From positions 6,781,001 to 6,845,000 of the forward strand of contig NZ_JADEXS020000001.1 of NCBI RefSeq assembly GCF_015207005.2: DNA of 64,000 bases. Reading direction: 5' to 3'. Made by a program: the position numbers and the translations under genes. Positions 52,666 to 61,457 of the stretch are shown piece after piece. The notes beneath the pieces are model-generated. The model was not told the DNA's origin. It ran no database searches and was given only the letters and a program-made list of their open reading frames with translations. The stretch comes from Desmonostoc muscorum LEGE 12446 (GTDB lineage: Bacteria; Cyanobacteriota; Cyanobacteriia; Cyanobacteriales; Nostocaceae). Every line of letters begins with the position of its first letter. Within the stretch, counting starts at the first letter, position 1.

Positions 52666-53061
52666 ATGGTTCGGGAAATACAAAAATCTCGCGTTTTAGA
52701 AAAGGCTCAGTCAAGAGCTGCTGGATTAAAGGAAATTGATCCAAATATAGATTTTGGGAATGGTCGTAGCTTAAAAAGCTTAACAGAACTAATTGAAAAG
52801 TTACGTAATGAAATTAATGCTTATAACAAAACTCTACCACTGATTGATACTTTGCGAACTGAGATGAAAGAGTTAGATAAAGAATTGAATAGTCTACTCG
52901 AAACAATGCTGATGGGAGTTGCTTTTAGGTACGGTAAAGACAGCTGCGAATATATGATGGCGGGTGGTGTTCGGACAAGCGATCGCATCCGCAAAAGCAG
53001 GAAAACTCGTTTGAAACGTGCTGCACAGAAAAAAGCTGCACAGAGTAATCAAACAACTTAG
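52666..53061 (+). CDS. Small coiled-coil basic protein of unknown function
   Basis: 131 residues. Central heptad-like region LTELIEKLRNEINAYNKTLP and MKELDKELNSLLETM, then GKDSCEYMMAGGVRTSDR, ending in a strongly basic tail (RKSRKTRLKRAAQKKAAQ) that could bind nucleic acid or lipid. GATAGGAG is the ribosome-binding site. Followed by a hairpin with a T run at 53089-53123. Confidence 0.65.
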   Translation: MVREIQKSRVLEKAQSRAAGLKEIDPNIDFGNGRSLKSLTELIEKLRNEINAYNKTLPLIDTLRTEMKELDKELNSLLETMLMGVAFRYGKDSCEYMMAGGVRTSDRIRKSRKTRLKRAAQKKAAQSNQTT

Positions 53062-53088
53062 TATTATTATATTGTTTTAAGCAATTCG

Positions 53089-53123
53089 TAGGGGTGTATA
53101 GCTATGCACCCCTAATTTTTTTT
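53089..53123 (+). terminator. Terminator made from a palindromic repeat
   Basis: TAGGGGTGTATAG hairpin with its near-complement, followed by eight T. The hairpin belongs to the same palindrome class as 30451 and 51447, here in a position that ends the 52666-53061 transcript. Confidence 0.7.
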
Positions 53124-53173
53124 GTAAAATACAATACATAAACTTGAATTTAGTAGTAAAGGAACCAAAAAGC

Positions 53174-53911
53174 ATGGCCGTTTATAGCCCTCAAGCCATC
53201 CGTCATATCTTAATCGGGCTGGGATATTTAGCTCCTGAGATTGATCCTAACCCCGATCCTCAATTTGCTCCTTGGAAACGGAATAACAACCCCTTGACAG
53301 ACGATGTTACCGAGGAAGCTATTAAAAAGTTTCAAAAACAGTACTCACAAAAACTTGCAGTTAATGGTAACGCTGATTCCCAGACTAGAGAAATAATGGA
53401 AGATACAATCAAAGGGCTTCAGAATAGATTGAAGTTTCACGGTTTTGCAACCAATGCAGAAATTCCTTCAAATCAGCCTTTTTATGGGCCAGCCACTTAT
53501 AAAGCTGTGAGAAAATTTCAGAAATCTCTAGGTTTAACTGAAAATGGTATTGCCAATGTTGAACAGCGTCAAATTCTACAGCAACCGACTCTGACACCCC
53601 CTAAGCCTCAGCCTGAGACTCAACTCAAGCTGATAGATTTGTATTTGCAATTCAAAAAGAATCCTCAAAATCCTTCTTATATTGCAGCACTAAATAACTT
53701 ACAAAAAAATCTCCCCAAGGATATTTTACACAAAGTTACTAACAAATGGAGAGGGACAAACGATCAAAATCCTGAAATTGTGAAACTGACAAATGTATTC
53801 ACTTATTTTGATGGCAACAATCTCAACCAGCGGGATGCATTCGATTACTTACAAAGTCAGATAACTCCAGCGATCTATAAAGAATTTATTGCTCTCTGGA
53901 ATAAGAAGTAA
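53174..53911 (+). CDS. Peptidoglycan-binding-domain protein
   Basis: 245 residues from ATG 53174 (AAGGAA upstream); a TTG 30 nt earlier is rejected. Two PG_binding_1 repeats: PQAIRHILIGLGYLAPEIDP with EEAIKKFQKQYSQKLAVNG, and LQNRLKFHGFA with TYKAVRKFQKSLGLTENGIA. A helical C-terminus follows (LYLQFKKNPQNPSYIAALNN). No signal peptide is visible, so location is unclear. It could be a cell-wall or spore-like hydrolase partner, or act with injection or envelope machinery; that is only inference. Confidence 0.82.
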   Translation: MAVYSPQAIRHILIGLGYLAPEIDPNPDPQFAPWKRNNNPLTDDVTEEAIKKFQKQYSQKLAVNGNADSQTREIMEDTIKGLQNRLKFHGFATNAEIPSNQPFYGPATYKAVRKFQKSLGLTENGIANVEQRQILQQPTLTPPKPQPETQLKLIDLYLQFKKNPQNPSYIAALNNLQKNLPKDILHKVTNKWRGTNDQNPEIVKLTNVFTYFDGNNLNQRDAFDYLQSQITPAIYKEFIALWNKK

Positions 53912-53958
53912 ACAAATACGGGAGAATGCAGAATTCAGAATTCAGAATTCAGTAATAT

Positions 53959-53987
53959 GGTGCGTTAGGCTAAAGCCGTAACGCACC
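53959..53987. repeat. GGTGCGTTA palindromic repeat
   Basis: GGTGCGTTAGGCT and, reversed, GGTGCGTTACGGCT enclose AA. A widespread cyanobacterial intergenic palindrome. It follows a CAGAATT heptamer tract (53930-53952). Confidence 0.7.
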
Positions 53988-54035
53988 CTGTGTTATTGAT
54001 AAATTAACTATCAAAGAGGTAATAGTTAGAAGTTT

Positions 54036-55259
54036 ATGAAAAATGCGATCGCTCGTCAAACTACATTCTTATTTCTATCCTCTATGCTACTCATAGCCTG
54101 TGGCAAAACTGACGTTCCTAATCCCAATTTTCCAAATAAACCAGCAACAAATACATCTAATATTATTCCCATAGGAATCGCTTTTGCCCAAACAAGCAAT
54201 GTAGCATTACTCGGTCAAGAGGGAACTGATGGAGTAAAACTTGCCGAAAAATATTTTAATCACAAAGGAGGCATTAATGGCAGACCAATTAAGTTAGTAT
54301 TTCAAGATACTGGTGGCGATGAAGCTGGAGCTATTAATGCTTTTAAAAGTTTAATTAATCAAGATAAAGTCGTTGGTATCGTTGGACCTACGCTATCACA
54401 ACAAGCTTTTGGCGCCAACCCCATAGCAGAACGCAATCGAGTTCCCGTCATTGGAGCATCAAATACTGCTAAAGGCATTCCCGAAATCGGTGATTATGTT
54501 GCCCGCGTTTCTTCATCTGTGGCTGTGGTTGCTCCTTATTCTGTGAAAGCTGCACTGCAACAAAATCCTCAAATTAAAAAAGTAGCGGTATTTTACGCTC
54601 AAAATGATGCTTTCAATAAATCAGAAACGGAAATTTTTCAGAAGACAGTTAAAGATTTAGGATTGAATTTAGTCACAGTCCAAAAATTTCAAACTACAGA
54701 TACAGATTTTCAAGCTCAAGCCAGTGACGCTATTAATTTAAAACCAGATTTAGTGATTATATCCGGGTTAGCTGTAGATGGAGGTAATTTAGTTAAACAA
54801 CTACGAGAACTTGGTTATAAAGGATTAATTATTGGTGGGAATGGTTTTAACACATCGCATATATTTTCTGTGTGTAGAGCGCTTTGTGAAGGCGTGATTG
54901 TTGCTCAAGCTTATAGTCCTGTTTATCCTAGTGAAATTAATAAGGCATTTCGCAAAGCTTACGTTGAACAATATCAAAGAGAACCACCCCAAGTCAGCGC
55001 TCAAGCTTTTGCAGCGATGCAGGTGTATGTCGAAGCTCTCCAATCTTTGGATAAAAAAAGCAAAGTTAGTAACTTAACACTGGCACAATTGCGAACAGAA
55101 TTGAATCAAGAGTTATTAAAAGGAACATATCAAACTCCTCTCGGTGAAATTGCTTTTACGCCAACGGGTGATGTGATTCAAAAAGAGTTTTATGTTGCAC
55201 AATTGAAGATGGAATCAAACGGCGTTAAGGGAAAATTTTCATTCTTAAACATCAAATAA
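54036..55259 (+). CDS. ABC transporter substrate-binding lipoprotein (amino-acid/amide type)
   Basis: 407 residues. Lipoprotein signal with lipobox LLIAC, acylated Cys22. Type I periplasmic binding fold of the LivJ/Peripla_BP_6 kind: PIGIAFAQTSNVALLGQEG, GGINGRPIKLVFQDTGGDEA, IVGPTLSQQAFGANPIAERN and QVSAQAFAAMQVYVEAL. It would deliver branched-chain or other neutral amino acids, urea or amides to a membrane ABC permease not encoded nearby. A GAGG motif precedes the ATG. Isolated binding-protein genes of this kind are frequent in Nostoc. Confidence 0.92.
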   Translation: MKNAIARQTTFLFLSSMLLIACGKTDVPNPNFPNKPATNTSNIIPIGIAFAQTSNVALLGQEGTDGVKLAEKYFNHKGGINGRPIKLVFQDTGGDEAGAINAFKSLINQDKVVGIVGPTLSQQAFGANPIAERNRVPVIGASNTAKGIPEIGDYVARVSSSVAVVAPYSVKAALQQNPQIKKVAVFYAQNDAFNKSETEIFQKTVKDLGLNLVTVQKFQTTDTDFQAQASDAINLKPDLVIISGLAVDGGNLVKQLRELGYKGLIIGGNGFNTSHIFSVCRALCEGVIVAQAYSPVYPSEINKAFRKAYVEQYQREPPQVSAQAFAAMQVYVEALQSLDKKSKVSNLTLAQLRTELNQELLKGTYQTPLGEIAFTPTGDVIQKEFYVAQLKMESNGVKGKFSFLNIK

Positions 55260-55316
55260 GTGTTAAAAATCTATAGTCTACTATCATTAGATTAATACTT
55301 ATACCAATTCTGTATG

Positions 55317-55753
55317 AAAGGATGTTTGAAAAGTCATGATTGATGTATCAAATATTTTTTACCCCACCCTAACCCTCCCCTTATAAAGGCAGGGCTGTTT
55401 CATTCCATTTCAAACAAGATTTGTCAAGATCGTTAGCAAGAAAATTGTAAGTAAGCGTGACGAAGAGATGAACATTTAAGCACTGAAATATCAGTAAAAT
55501 AGTTGGTTTCATCGGCACGCCAGTAACAAAATAACTAATTTTTAATCGCTAGAACCCTTGATTTTTAAAGCTCTTTGGGGAATGAAACAGCCCTGCCTTA
55601 TAAAGGGGAGGGAACCGGATTTTCTTGTTTGCCACCAATATATCGGGGAGCCACTGCGTTGCGGAGGTTCCCTCCGTTGTAGCAAGTGGCGTGGGATTAA
55701 GGGGGGTAATAATTCGATTAAAGTCACAGCTAACTACTTTTAAAACATCCTCT
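55317..55753. mobile_element. MITE-like element with AGAGGATGTTTTAAAAGT ends and internal inverted repeat
   Basis: 437 bp bounded by AAAGGATGTTTGAAAAGT (left) and, reversed, AGAGGATGTTTTAAAAGT. Inside, 55373-55406 and 55579-55612 are inverted copies of a 34-bp segment (CCCTCCCC...CAGGGCTGTTTCATTCC), which suggests an element within an element. No coding frame of note. Confidence 0.6.
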
Positions 55754-55766
55754 CAAGAACTTTGGA

Positions 55767-55946
55767 CTACTTCCCTTTATTTTTATCTAACTTTTCTTGA
55801 ATAGCATCTCTACAGAATTGTGCAGGGTTCTCTTGTTTCTGTATCTCTTCCTTCATTTCCTTGGTAGCTCTAAAAGTAACATTCTCGGTTAAATCTCTGC
55901 TTGGTGGATTATCGAAATTTTCGGGCTTACCTTTGGACTTAGACAT
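55767..55946 (-). CDS. Small ribbon-helix-helix-like protein
   Basis: 59 residues starting MSKSKGKPENFDNPPSRDLT. The core ENVTFRATKEMKEEIQKQEN then PAQFCRDAIQEKL looks like a ribbon-helix-helix: a strand followed by two helices, as in antitoxin or plasmid-type repressors. It would bind DNA as a dimer. No toxin gene is adjacent. The short length means it is easily overlooked; codon use and the lack of internal stops support it moderately. It starts 124 bp from the divergent 56071 gene. Confidence 0.6.
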   Translation of the reverse strand: MSKSKGKPENFDNPPSRDLTENVTFRATKEMKEEIQKQENPAQFCRDAIQEKLDKNKGK

Positions 55947-56070
55947 TTATGTAGAAACGTAACTATAGCTTGAAGTCGGCGCAAGCGTCGGCATACAGTC
56001 TTAAATCGGTGGTGCTATCACTCGCAAAAATGGTTCACCACCGATACCACTTTTTGAAAATGGTAATTCT

Positions 56071-56448
56071 ATGTTTACACGTTCAGAACTCGAAATAAAG
56101 ACTGTTCCTGAATTACAGGACTTATGCCGTCGATATGGTATCCGTCCTACAGGAAGTGCAGCATACAAAGCTAGCTACATCACTTCCCTACTATCTTTCC
56201 CGTTGATAGCTGTAAACCAGATGGAGGAAGGCAGAGGATTAAAGTCACCAACACTTGCTTCTATTCAGGTGTTTGGTTCAGCGATAGATGAGATGAATTC
56301 TCCAACCGCAGAACAAATAGCGCTGATTAGAATTTCCCTGGAGGGTAAGAGAATGCGTTACCCAGATAGATACAAGCAGGAAGAGTTACTAGCTTGGCAT
56401 ATGGCGAAAATGAAACTTGAACAGGTGATAGCGCTACTCGGTAGGTAA
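56071..56448 (+). CDS. Small SAP-like protein of unknown function
   Basis: 125 residues. The N-terminal 35 residues (KTVPELQDLCRRYGIRPTGS then YKASYITSLL) have the helix-extended loop-helix look of a SAP DNA-binding motif. The rest (TAEQIALIRISLEGKRMRYP, EELLAWHMAKMKLEQVIALL) is helical. DNA- or RNA-binding is plausible. It lies divergent from the ribbon-helix-helix-like gene, with a short AT-rich region between them. Not recognised beyond this. Confidence 0.6.
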   Translation: MFTRSELEIKTVPELQDLCRRYGIRPTGSAAYKASYITSLLSFPLIAVNQMEEGRGLKSPTLASIQVFGSAIDEMNSPTAEQIALIRISLEGKRMRYPDRYKQEELLAWHMAKMKLEQVIALLGR

Positions 56449-56506
56449 TCTCTCGATTCATGGCATCCCATCACAGCACTCCTCAATGGCGTGCTTTTTT
56501 ATGTTT

Positions 56507-56611
56507 TATGGCAAGGGACTGGTGACTGGGGACTGGTGACTGGGTGATAAGTCGTTTTGTGTCTAAGTTTTATCATCTGTTGATGTCCTAACCACCTTGG
56601 CTGTTGCTATA
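56507..56611. mobile_element. MITE-like element with TATGGCAA/TTGCTATA ends (copy 2)
   Basis: 105 bp. TATGGCAAGGGACTGG on the left and GGCTGTTGCTATA on the right; the interior (TTATCATCTGTTGATGTCCT) matches 45755-45866 in reverse orientation. It differs in the number of GGGGACTGG units. Confidence 0.65.
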
Positions 56612-56843
56612 CCTGCAAAACTGCTGGGATTTGGGAGTCATTTGGTAACTTGATAAAATTTTTTGCTGCTTAAAGATCTTTTTACTACCGAAACTAACTA
56701 AAATTTTTGATTGGCGAACCATTTAAACTACTTATCTTGACGTTGCAAAAAAGCAATAAACTGTTACAACATCAAAGATGTAGAATTTTTGTTGAATTCA
56801 AAGAGCATCTACAGTTTCATTTCATCGTCACAAGGTACTCAGC

Positions 56844-59057
56844 ATGACCGCAATCACCCCAAAGGCTTCTTCAGCGCTTCCCAATTTTTCTGAAGGTATT
56901 CAATATTTTGGCGAAGCACTACCAGATTTTGAAACTTACGGTGCCACACCTGCGATAGAATCGGGCAAAGTAGCGATCGCATCTCCCACAGATCCCGCAG
57001 CAGTATATCAAACTTTATTAGCTGCCGATGCCTTACGCTATCTAACTTTGCAAATTACTGGTAGTAAAGCCTCTGGACATCCCGGCGGATTCGCCAGCCA
57101 AGCAGAAGCTTATGCATCTCTTGTCATGCTGGGATACAAGAACATTATCACCGAAGTCGGACACCACGCCCCCGGATTTTATAGTGCCATGTTCTTGGAT
57201 CGCTCTTTAGAAGACATGGGAATTTCTACAGTCCAACAATTGCGCGATCGCTTTCGAGAAAAGCACGGACTTTTAGGACACCTTTCTGGTTATATACCTG
57301 GTATTCTCGCACCTGCGGGGCCTTTGGGACAAGGACAACACTTTGCAATGGCGGCTGCACTGTTGCACAAAGATAAGTTATTCCCTTTTACAGTTGGCGA
57401 TGGTGGATTGGGTGAGCCTTATATTGTAAGTGCGATCGCTCATTTCCATACTGCTTATCCTGCTGTCACTAACTTTTTGCCGATACTGGTGTGGAATGGT
57501 TATAGCCAAGAACACCACAGCATGGTTTCCCTCAAAACCAACCCAGAAATGCAAGCATATTGGCAAGGTAACGGTTTTGATGAAGTGGTGTTAGTGGATG
57601 CTAAGGATTTCGACGATCAAAACCAACCAGGGGATTACGTTGATAGTACTGTGTTTTCCTTTGAAAAACGTCTAGCGTTTACCCAAGCTGTACTTTCGGG
57701 TGTGGATAAAGCAGCGCGATCGGCACTAGGTGGTAAGCTTACTGTTTTTATTATTAAACAACTTAAAGGTGCAGGAGTCCACGCGCGGGGTGCAAAATCT
57801 CACAACCTTTATCCTAAAGATACGCTGGATGCACCGCATATTGTGAGTGCATTGCAAACTCGCGCTTTATCTCCTGAAGCTTGGCAATTAGTCAGAACAA
57901 ATGCCGAACGCGCAGGCGGTGGCCCCGCAGCCAAAACAGTGGTAACAGAATTTGAATTACCATTGCCAGAATTAGGCGAATTACCTTTAGAAGAATATGC
58001 AGTAGGCGGCGAACCAAAAGTTTCTACAACTGCAATGGGACGATTGGTAGGAATAGTTGGAAATAAAGATCGGAATTTCCTTGTTACCAATGCTGACGGT
58101 AACGAAGCATCAGGAATTGCTAACATTAACCAAGCATTAAAAATTATCCACCCCACAACCGACGATTTATATAACCAAGCGCCAAACGGACAAGTTTATG
58201 AACCTTTGAGTGAAGATGCTTGTGCAGGTTTAGCCGCTGGTTTGTCCTTAATGGGTGCGAGAACTTTGTGGTGTTCTTACGAATCTTTTGCCATCAACGG
58301 ATTACCAATTTGGCAAACTGTCACCCAAGCAATGGCAGAATTGCGGCGTCAAACTCCCTCGACTATTACTTTATTCACAGCGGGTGCATTAGAGCAAGGG
58401 CGTAACGGTTGGACTCACCAACGTCCGGAAATTGAAGCTTACTTTGCTTCACTCATGCGAAATGGAAATGTTTTTCCATTATTTCCGCCCGATGCTAATA
58501 GTATCCAAGTTTGTTATGACTGGGCATTGCAAACTAAGAATAAGGGAATTGTGATTACTGCAAGTAAATCGCCGTTACCAATTCGCACAAGTTTAGAAGA
58601 AACTCGTCAAGGGTTAGAAGATGGTGCGGTGGTATTGCATGAAGTTCCTGGTGATAAACAAGTTGTATTTGCTGTGATTGGGGATTTAACATTAATACCT
58701 GTATTTGAAGCTGCTGCTTTCTTAGAAAATGAAGGTATTGGTGCCAAGATAGTTTCTGTGATTAACCCCCGACGTTTATATCGTCCTCATGATACTGCTT
58801 GGGATACTTGTTCAGAAGCAGATGGCGGTTTCTTAGATGATGCGAAATTTGCCGAATTATTTGATGGCGATGCGCTAATTGCTGTGACAGGTGGTGCAGC
58901 GGCGATGCTGGAACCAATTTTGTTACGGAGTACAGCCAAGCGTGATACTTTTGCGTGGAAACGTGGGGAAACTACAGCCAGTGCTGGAGAGTTGATGGCG
59001 TTTAATGGATTGACTGCTGAGGCTTTGACGAAAAGAGCGATCGCGTTAGTGCATTAA
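56844..59057 (+). CDS. Transketolase-family thiamine-diphosphate enzyme
   Basis: 737 residues. Transketolase-like order: SGHPGGFASQAEAYASL, GPLGQGQHFAMAAALL, the ThDP/Mg motif GDGGLGE...WNGYS, a pyrimidine-binding domain with DACAGLAAGLSLMG and ESFAINGLP, and a C-terminal domain ending ALTKRAIALVH. It differs from canonical TktA (GHHAPGFYSAMF replaces the usual SAGHGSMLLY region), so it may be a specialised paralogue or approach phosphoketolase chemistry, though the XFP signatures are not met. It should transfer two-carbon ketol units among sugar phosphates. A decayed copy of its 3' end lies 350 bp downstream. Confidence 0.82.
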   Translation: MTAITPKASSALPNFSEGIQYFGEALPDFETYGATPAIESGKVAIASPTDPAAVYQTLLAADALRYLTLQITGSKASGHPGGFASQAEAYASLVMLGYKNIITEVGHHAPGFYSAMFLDRSLEDMGISTVQQLRDRFREKHGLLGHLSGYIPGILAPAGPLGQGQHFAMAAALLHKDKLFPFTVGDGGLGEPYIVSAIAHFHTAYPAVTNFLPILVWNGYSQEHHSMVSLKTNPEMQAYWQGNGFDEVVLVDAKDFDDQNQPGDYVDSTVFSFEKRLAFTQAVLSGVDKAARSALGGKLTVFIIKQLKGAGVHARGAKSHNLYPKDTLDAPHIVSALQTRALSPEAWQLVRTNAERAGGGPAAKTVVTEFELPLPELGELPLEEYAVGGEPKVSTTAMGRLVGIVGNKDRNFLVTNADGNEASGIANINQALKIIHPTTDDLYNQAPNGQVYEPLSEDACAGLAAGLSLMGARTLWCSYESFAINGLPIWQTVTQAMAELRRQTPSTITLFTAGALEQGRNGWTHQRPEIEAYFASLMRNGNVFPLFPPDANSIQVCYDWALQTKNKGIVITASKSPLPIRTSLEETRQGLEDGAVVLHEVPGDKQVVFAVIGDLTLIPVFEAAAFLENEGIGAKIVSVINPRRLYRPHDTAWDTCSEADGGFLDDAKFAELFDGDALIAVTGGAAAMLEPILLRSTAKRDTFAWKRGETTASAGELMAFNGLTAEALTKRAIALVH

Positions 59058-59060
59058 AAG

Positions 59061-59093
59061 TGCGTAGGCGTAGTCAGCCGTAGGCATCGTCTT
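59061..59093. repeat. GTGCGTAGGCGTAG palindromic repeat
   Basis: GTGCGTAGGCGTAGTCAGCC then GTAGGCATCG is a widespread Nostocales repeat, related to copies at about 520-548 (inside a gene), 48998-49025 and 62332-62364. Confidence 0.65.
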
Positions 59094-59254
59094 TAATTTT
59101 AACGTGAATATACGTATAGAAACGCTGAAAAGTTGCGTTGAATGCGTATATTTGCGTTTTTTTATTTAAGAGAAATTTTTGTGCATGAGAAAGAGAAATA
59201 CAGTGCTATTAGCTGAAATTCTTTTTTTAATCAGAATTTTTTGCTTATTTTGGG

Positions 59255-59411
59255 TTTAAAACCTGATTTAGGAGTCCAAAACTTGATTTAGAAGTTCAAA
59301 ACTTGATTTAGAAATCCAAAACCTGATTTAGGAGTCCAAAACTTGATTTAGAAGTTCAAAACTTGATTTAGAAATCCAAAACTTGATTTAGGAGTCCAAA
59401 ACTTGATTTAG
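59255..59411. repeat. 20-bp tandem repeat with 60-bp higher-order period
   Basis: Eight units of ACTTGATTTAGGAGTCCAAA starting at 59261 and every 20 bp. The variable part cycles GGAGTCC, GAAGTTC, GAAATCC, so the true period is 60 bp. It sits between the transketolase stop and its decayed duplicate. One phase is open, but no start or ribosome-binding site is seen. Confidence 0.85.
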
Positions 59412-59506
59412 CCAGGACAAAGCGCGATACTTTTATGGAAAATATGGCGTTAAATGGGTTGACTGTGGAGGGTTGAGGAAAGGTGCGATCGAATACTGCA
59501 TTAGAG
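59412..59506 (+). pseudogene. Decayed copy of the transketolase 3' end
   Basis: GACAAAGCGCGATACTTTTA, ATGGCGTTAAATGGGTTGAC and GGTGCGATCG...GCATTAG align in order with 58935-59057 (AAGCGTGATACTTTT, ATGGCGTTTAATGGATTGAC, AGCGATCGCG...GCATTAA) with a deletion between the first two blocks. It is a remnant of a 3' duplication. Confidence 0.7.
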
Positions 59507-59658
59507 TTGGGCTTTGTACGTAGAATAGTTTAAATTTTTAACCGCATATGCACGCATATGAATGCACATGATTGGCATTTTGTTGCGTATATTTGCTGTT
59601 TTTGAAAAATTTAATGATGTCTTAGTATATGTAATAATTAATTTAGATTACCAATTAT

Positions 59659-60705
59659 ATGCTTAATGAGACAACTAAAAGGCTCGTAGATGAAATTACA
59701 AAAAGTTTGGCAGCAAGCAAAGAATCTATTTCTTCTTCTTTTGGAGAACTGTTAAATTTATTAATTGATAAACTACAGCTATCTCAAGATAAAAAATTTG
59801 TATTTCTTTTAGTAGGTAAAACAGGTGTTGGCAAATCTAGTACTGTTAATTCACTGCTAAATCAGGAAATTGCTAGTGTCGGGAAATATGATGCTACAAC
59901 AATGGAAGTTCAAGAATATGAGCATACAATAAATGGTGTTAAATGTTCAATAATTGATACTCCCGGATTGTGCGACGATATTCCAGAAAAAGGGAATAAC
60001 CAAAAGTATATAGAATTAATTCAAAAGCAAGTCAACCAAATAGATTTACTTTGGTTTGTAACTCGTCTTGATGATGCAAGAGTTGGTGAAGACGAAAAGA
60101 AAGGTATACAAATTATTTCAGAAGCATTTACACCAAAAGTTTGGGAGCATTCTGTAATTGTCTTCACACGCGCTAATAAAGCTGACGATTATTTAGAAGA
60201 ACTACAAGAAAGAACTAAACGTATTAGAGATGAAATTGCAAAACATACAGGTCAATAAATTGCAAAACAAATTCCTTCAGTTGCAGTAGATAATAAAAAC
60301 CAAACAACACCAGATGGCAAAAGATGGTTAGAAGAATTATATACACAAGTATTTATACGAATGTCTGAAAGAGGTGCTATACCTTTTTTGATGGCAACCG
60401 CTTCTAGAATAGATAAAACACAATTTAATAAAACTAATAAAGAGCCAAACTGGACTTTTTACAATCCCTTTATAGATGGAGTAAAAAAGGTAGATAAAGA
60501 ACATGATAATCATCAATTTAACAATAGTGATTTTGTATTTACAGTTATACAAAAAGAATTAATTAAGAAAAAACTGATAGAGGTCATTCCAGCTTTAGCT
60601 GCTGCGGGTGCAAGTGCTGGAGCAGTCGTTGGTGGCCCTATTGGTGCTGCAATTGGTGGTGTAGTAGGTGCTGCTGTAGGAAGTATTTTTTACTTTTTCA
60701 CATAA
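59659..60705 (+). pseudogene. AIG1/Toc34-like GTPase, interrupted by one in-frame stop
   Basis: A 348-codon frame broken by a single TAA at 60256-60258; both sides are in the same phase. The N-terminal part holds the G domain: P-loop GKTGVGKSS from residue 53, IDTPGLCDD (G3), and VFTRANKADD (G4, NKxD). DLLWFVTRLDDARVGEDEKK recalls septin-related AIG1/Toc GTPases. After the stop, IAKQIPSVAVDNKN continues to a Gly/Ala-rich hydrophobic end (GGPIGAAIGGVVGAAVG) that may insert in membranes. A recent nonsense mutation or translational read-through are both possible; the 199-residue product lacks the membrane tail. Confidence 0.78.
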
Positions 60706-61015
60706 AAGTAAATGACAATAAATATTCCTTCATTACAAACTGTAACCATCCATATAATCTTTATTAGTAGACAAATCACTCATTGACAACTTATTATACC
60801 GAAACTTTTACAGGGTAAGACTTACAAGGTATTACACTTTGATTTTAGATGAAATACTTACAAAAAAAGGCTTTCAATGATTTTGAACCCGATTTTGCAT
60901 AAAGGGAGCGGTAGAACCAGAATTACCACCCTAACTAAATCAAACGTCTTACCCTACCATCACAGCGTAGTTTATAATAGGATAATACTAAAAATACTCA
61001 ATTTAGAAGTTAATT
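60706..61015. other. Intergenic region
   Basis: 310 bp, AT-rich. No gene, repeat or RNA recognised. Confidence 0.5.
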
Positions 61016-61321
61016 ATGGTAATAAAATTTGAAGAAATATATAGAGATATTGATACTTTACCAGAAGAAGCTCAAATCTTACTACTTGATTTTATTCAGT
61101 TACTCAAAAAGCGTTATCCACAACCAGAATCAGAAAATGATAGTCAGGAAAAAAGTCTCTATGAAAAGTTTGATGAAATTGGATTAATTGGTTGTTGTTC
61201 TGTGGAAGAAAATTTATCAACAACCTATAAAGAAGTTTTATCTAATACATTAATAACTAAATATGATCATCGCTTAACTCTTGCTTTTGCATTTTCGCAA
61301 GTAAAATTCTACAAAATCTAA
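61016..61321 (+). CDS. DUF2281-like antitoxin-type small protein
   Basis: 101 residues. The N-terminus FEEIYRDIDTLPEEAQILLL then DFIQLLKKRYP is the DUF2281 pattern of antitoxins paired with PIN or RelE toxins. The later part (FDEIGLIGCCSVEENLSTTY, KYDHR) also fits that group. The last ~12 residues run into DNA that also encodes the reverse-strand ORF 61274-61387 and may be a shifted end. No toxin is adjacent, so the pair looks broken or orphan. Confidence 0.6.
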   Translation: MVIKFEEIYRDIDTLPEEAQILLLDFIQLLKKRYPQPESENDSQEKSLYEKFDEIGLIGCCSVEENLSTTYKEVLSNTLITKYDHRLTLAFAFSQVKFYKI

Positions 61322-61387
61322 TGCCTCTTGTTGCTTATCAGGAGGTAATATTCTTACCTTATCTATAATAATTTCCTCAATGCTCAT
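61274..61387 (-). CDS. Very short DUF2281-like ORF, convergent and overlapping
   Basis: 37 residues: MSIEEIIIDKVRILPPDKQQ then EALDFVEFYLRK. It is the same LP-x-x-x-Q-x-x-x-L-D-F motif as the gene it overlaps tail-to-tail by 48 nt. Probably a truncated antitoxin gene or its remnant; typical members are 60-90 residues. Confidence 0.45.
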   Translation of the reverse strand: MSIEEIIIDKVRILPPDKQQEALDFVEFYLRKCKSKS

Positions 61388-61457
61388 TTTCTATAGTCTC
61401 TGGTATCAACTATAAAATTGGATTTCAGTTTAAAGCGTCAGTATTTCCCATATTTGA

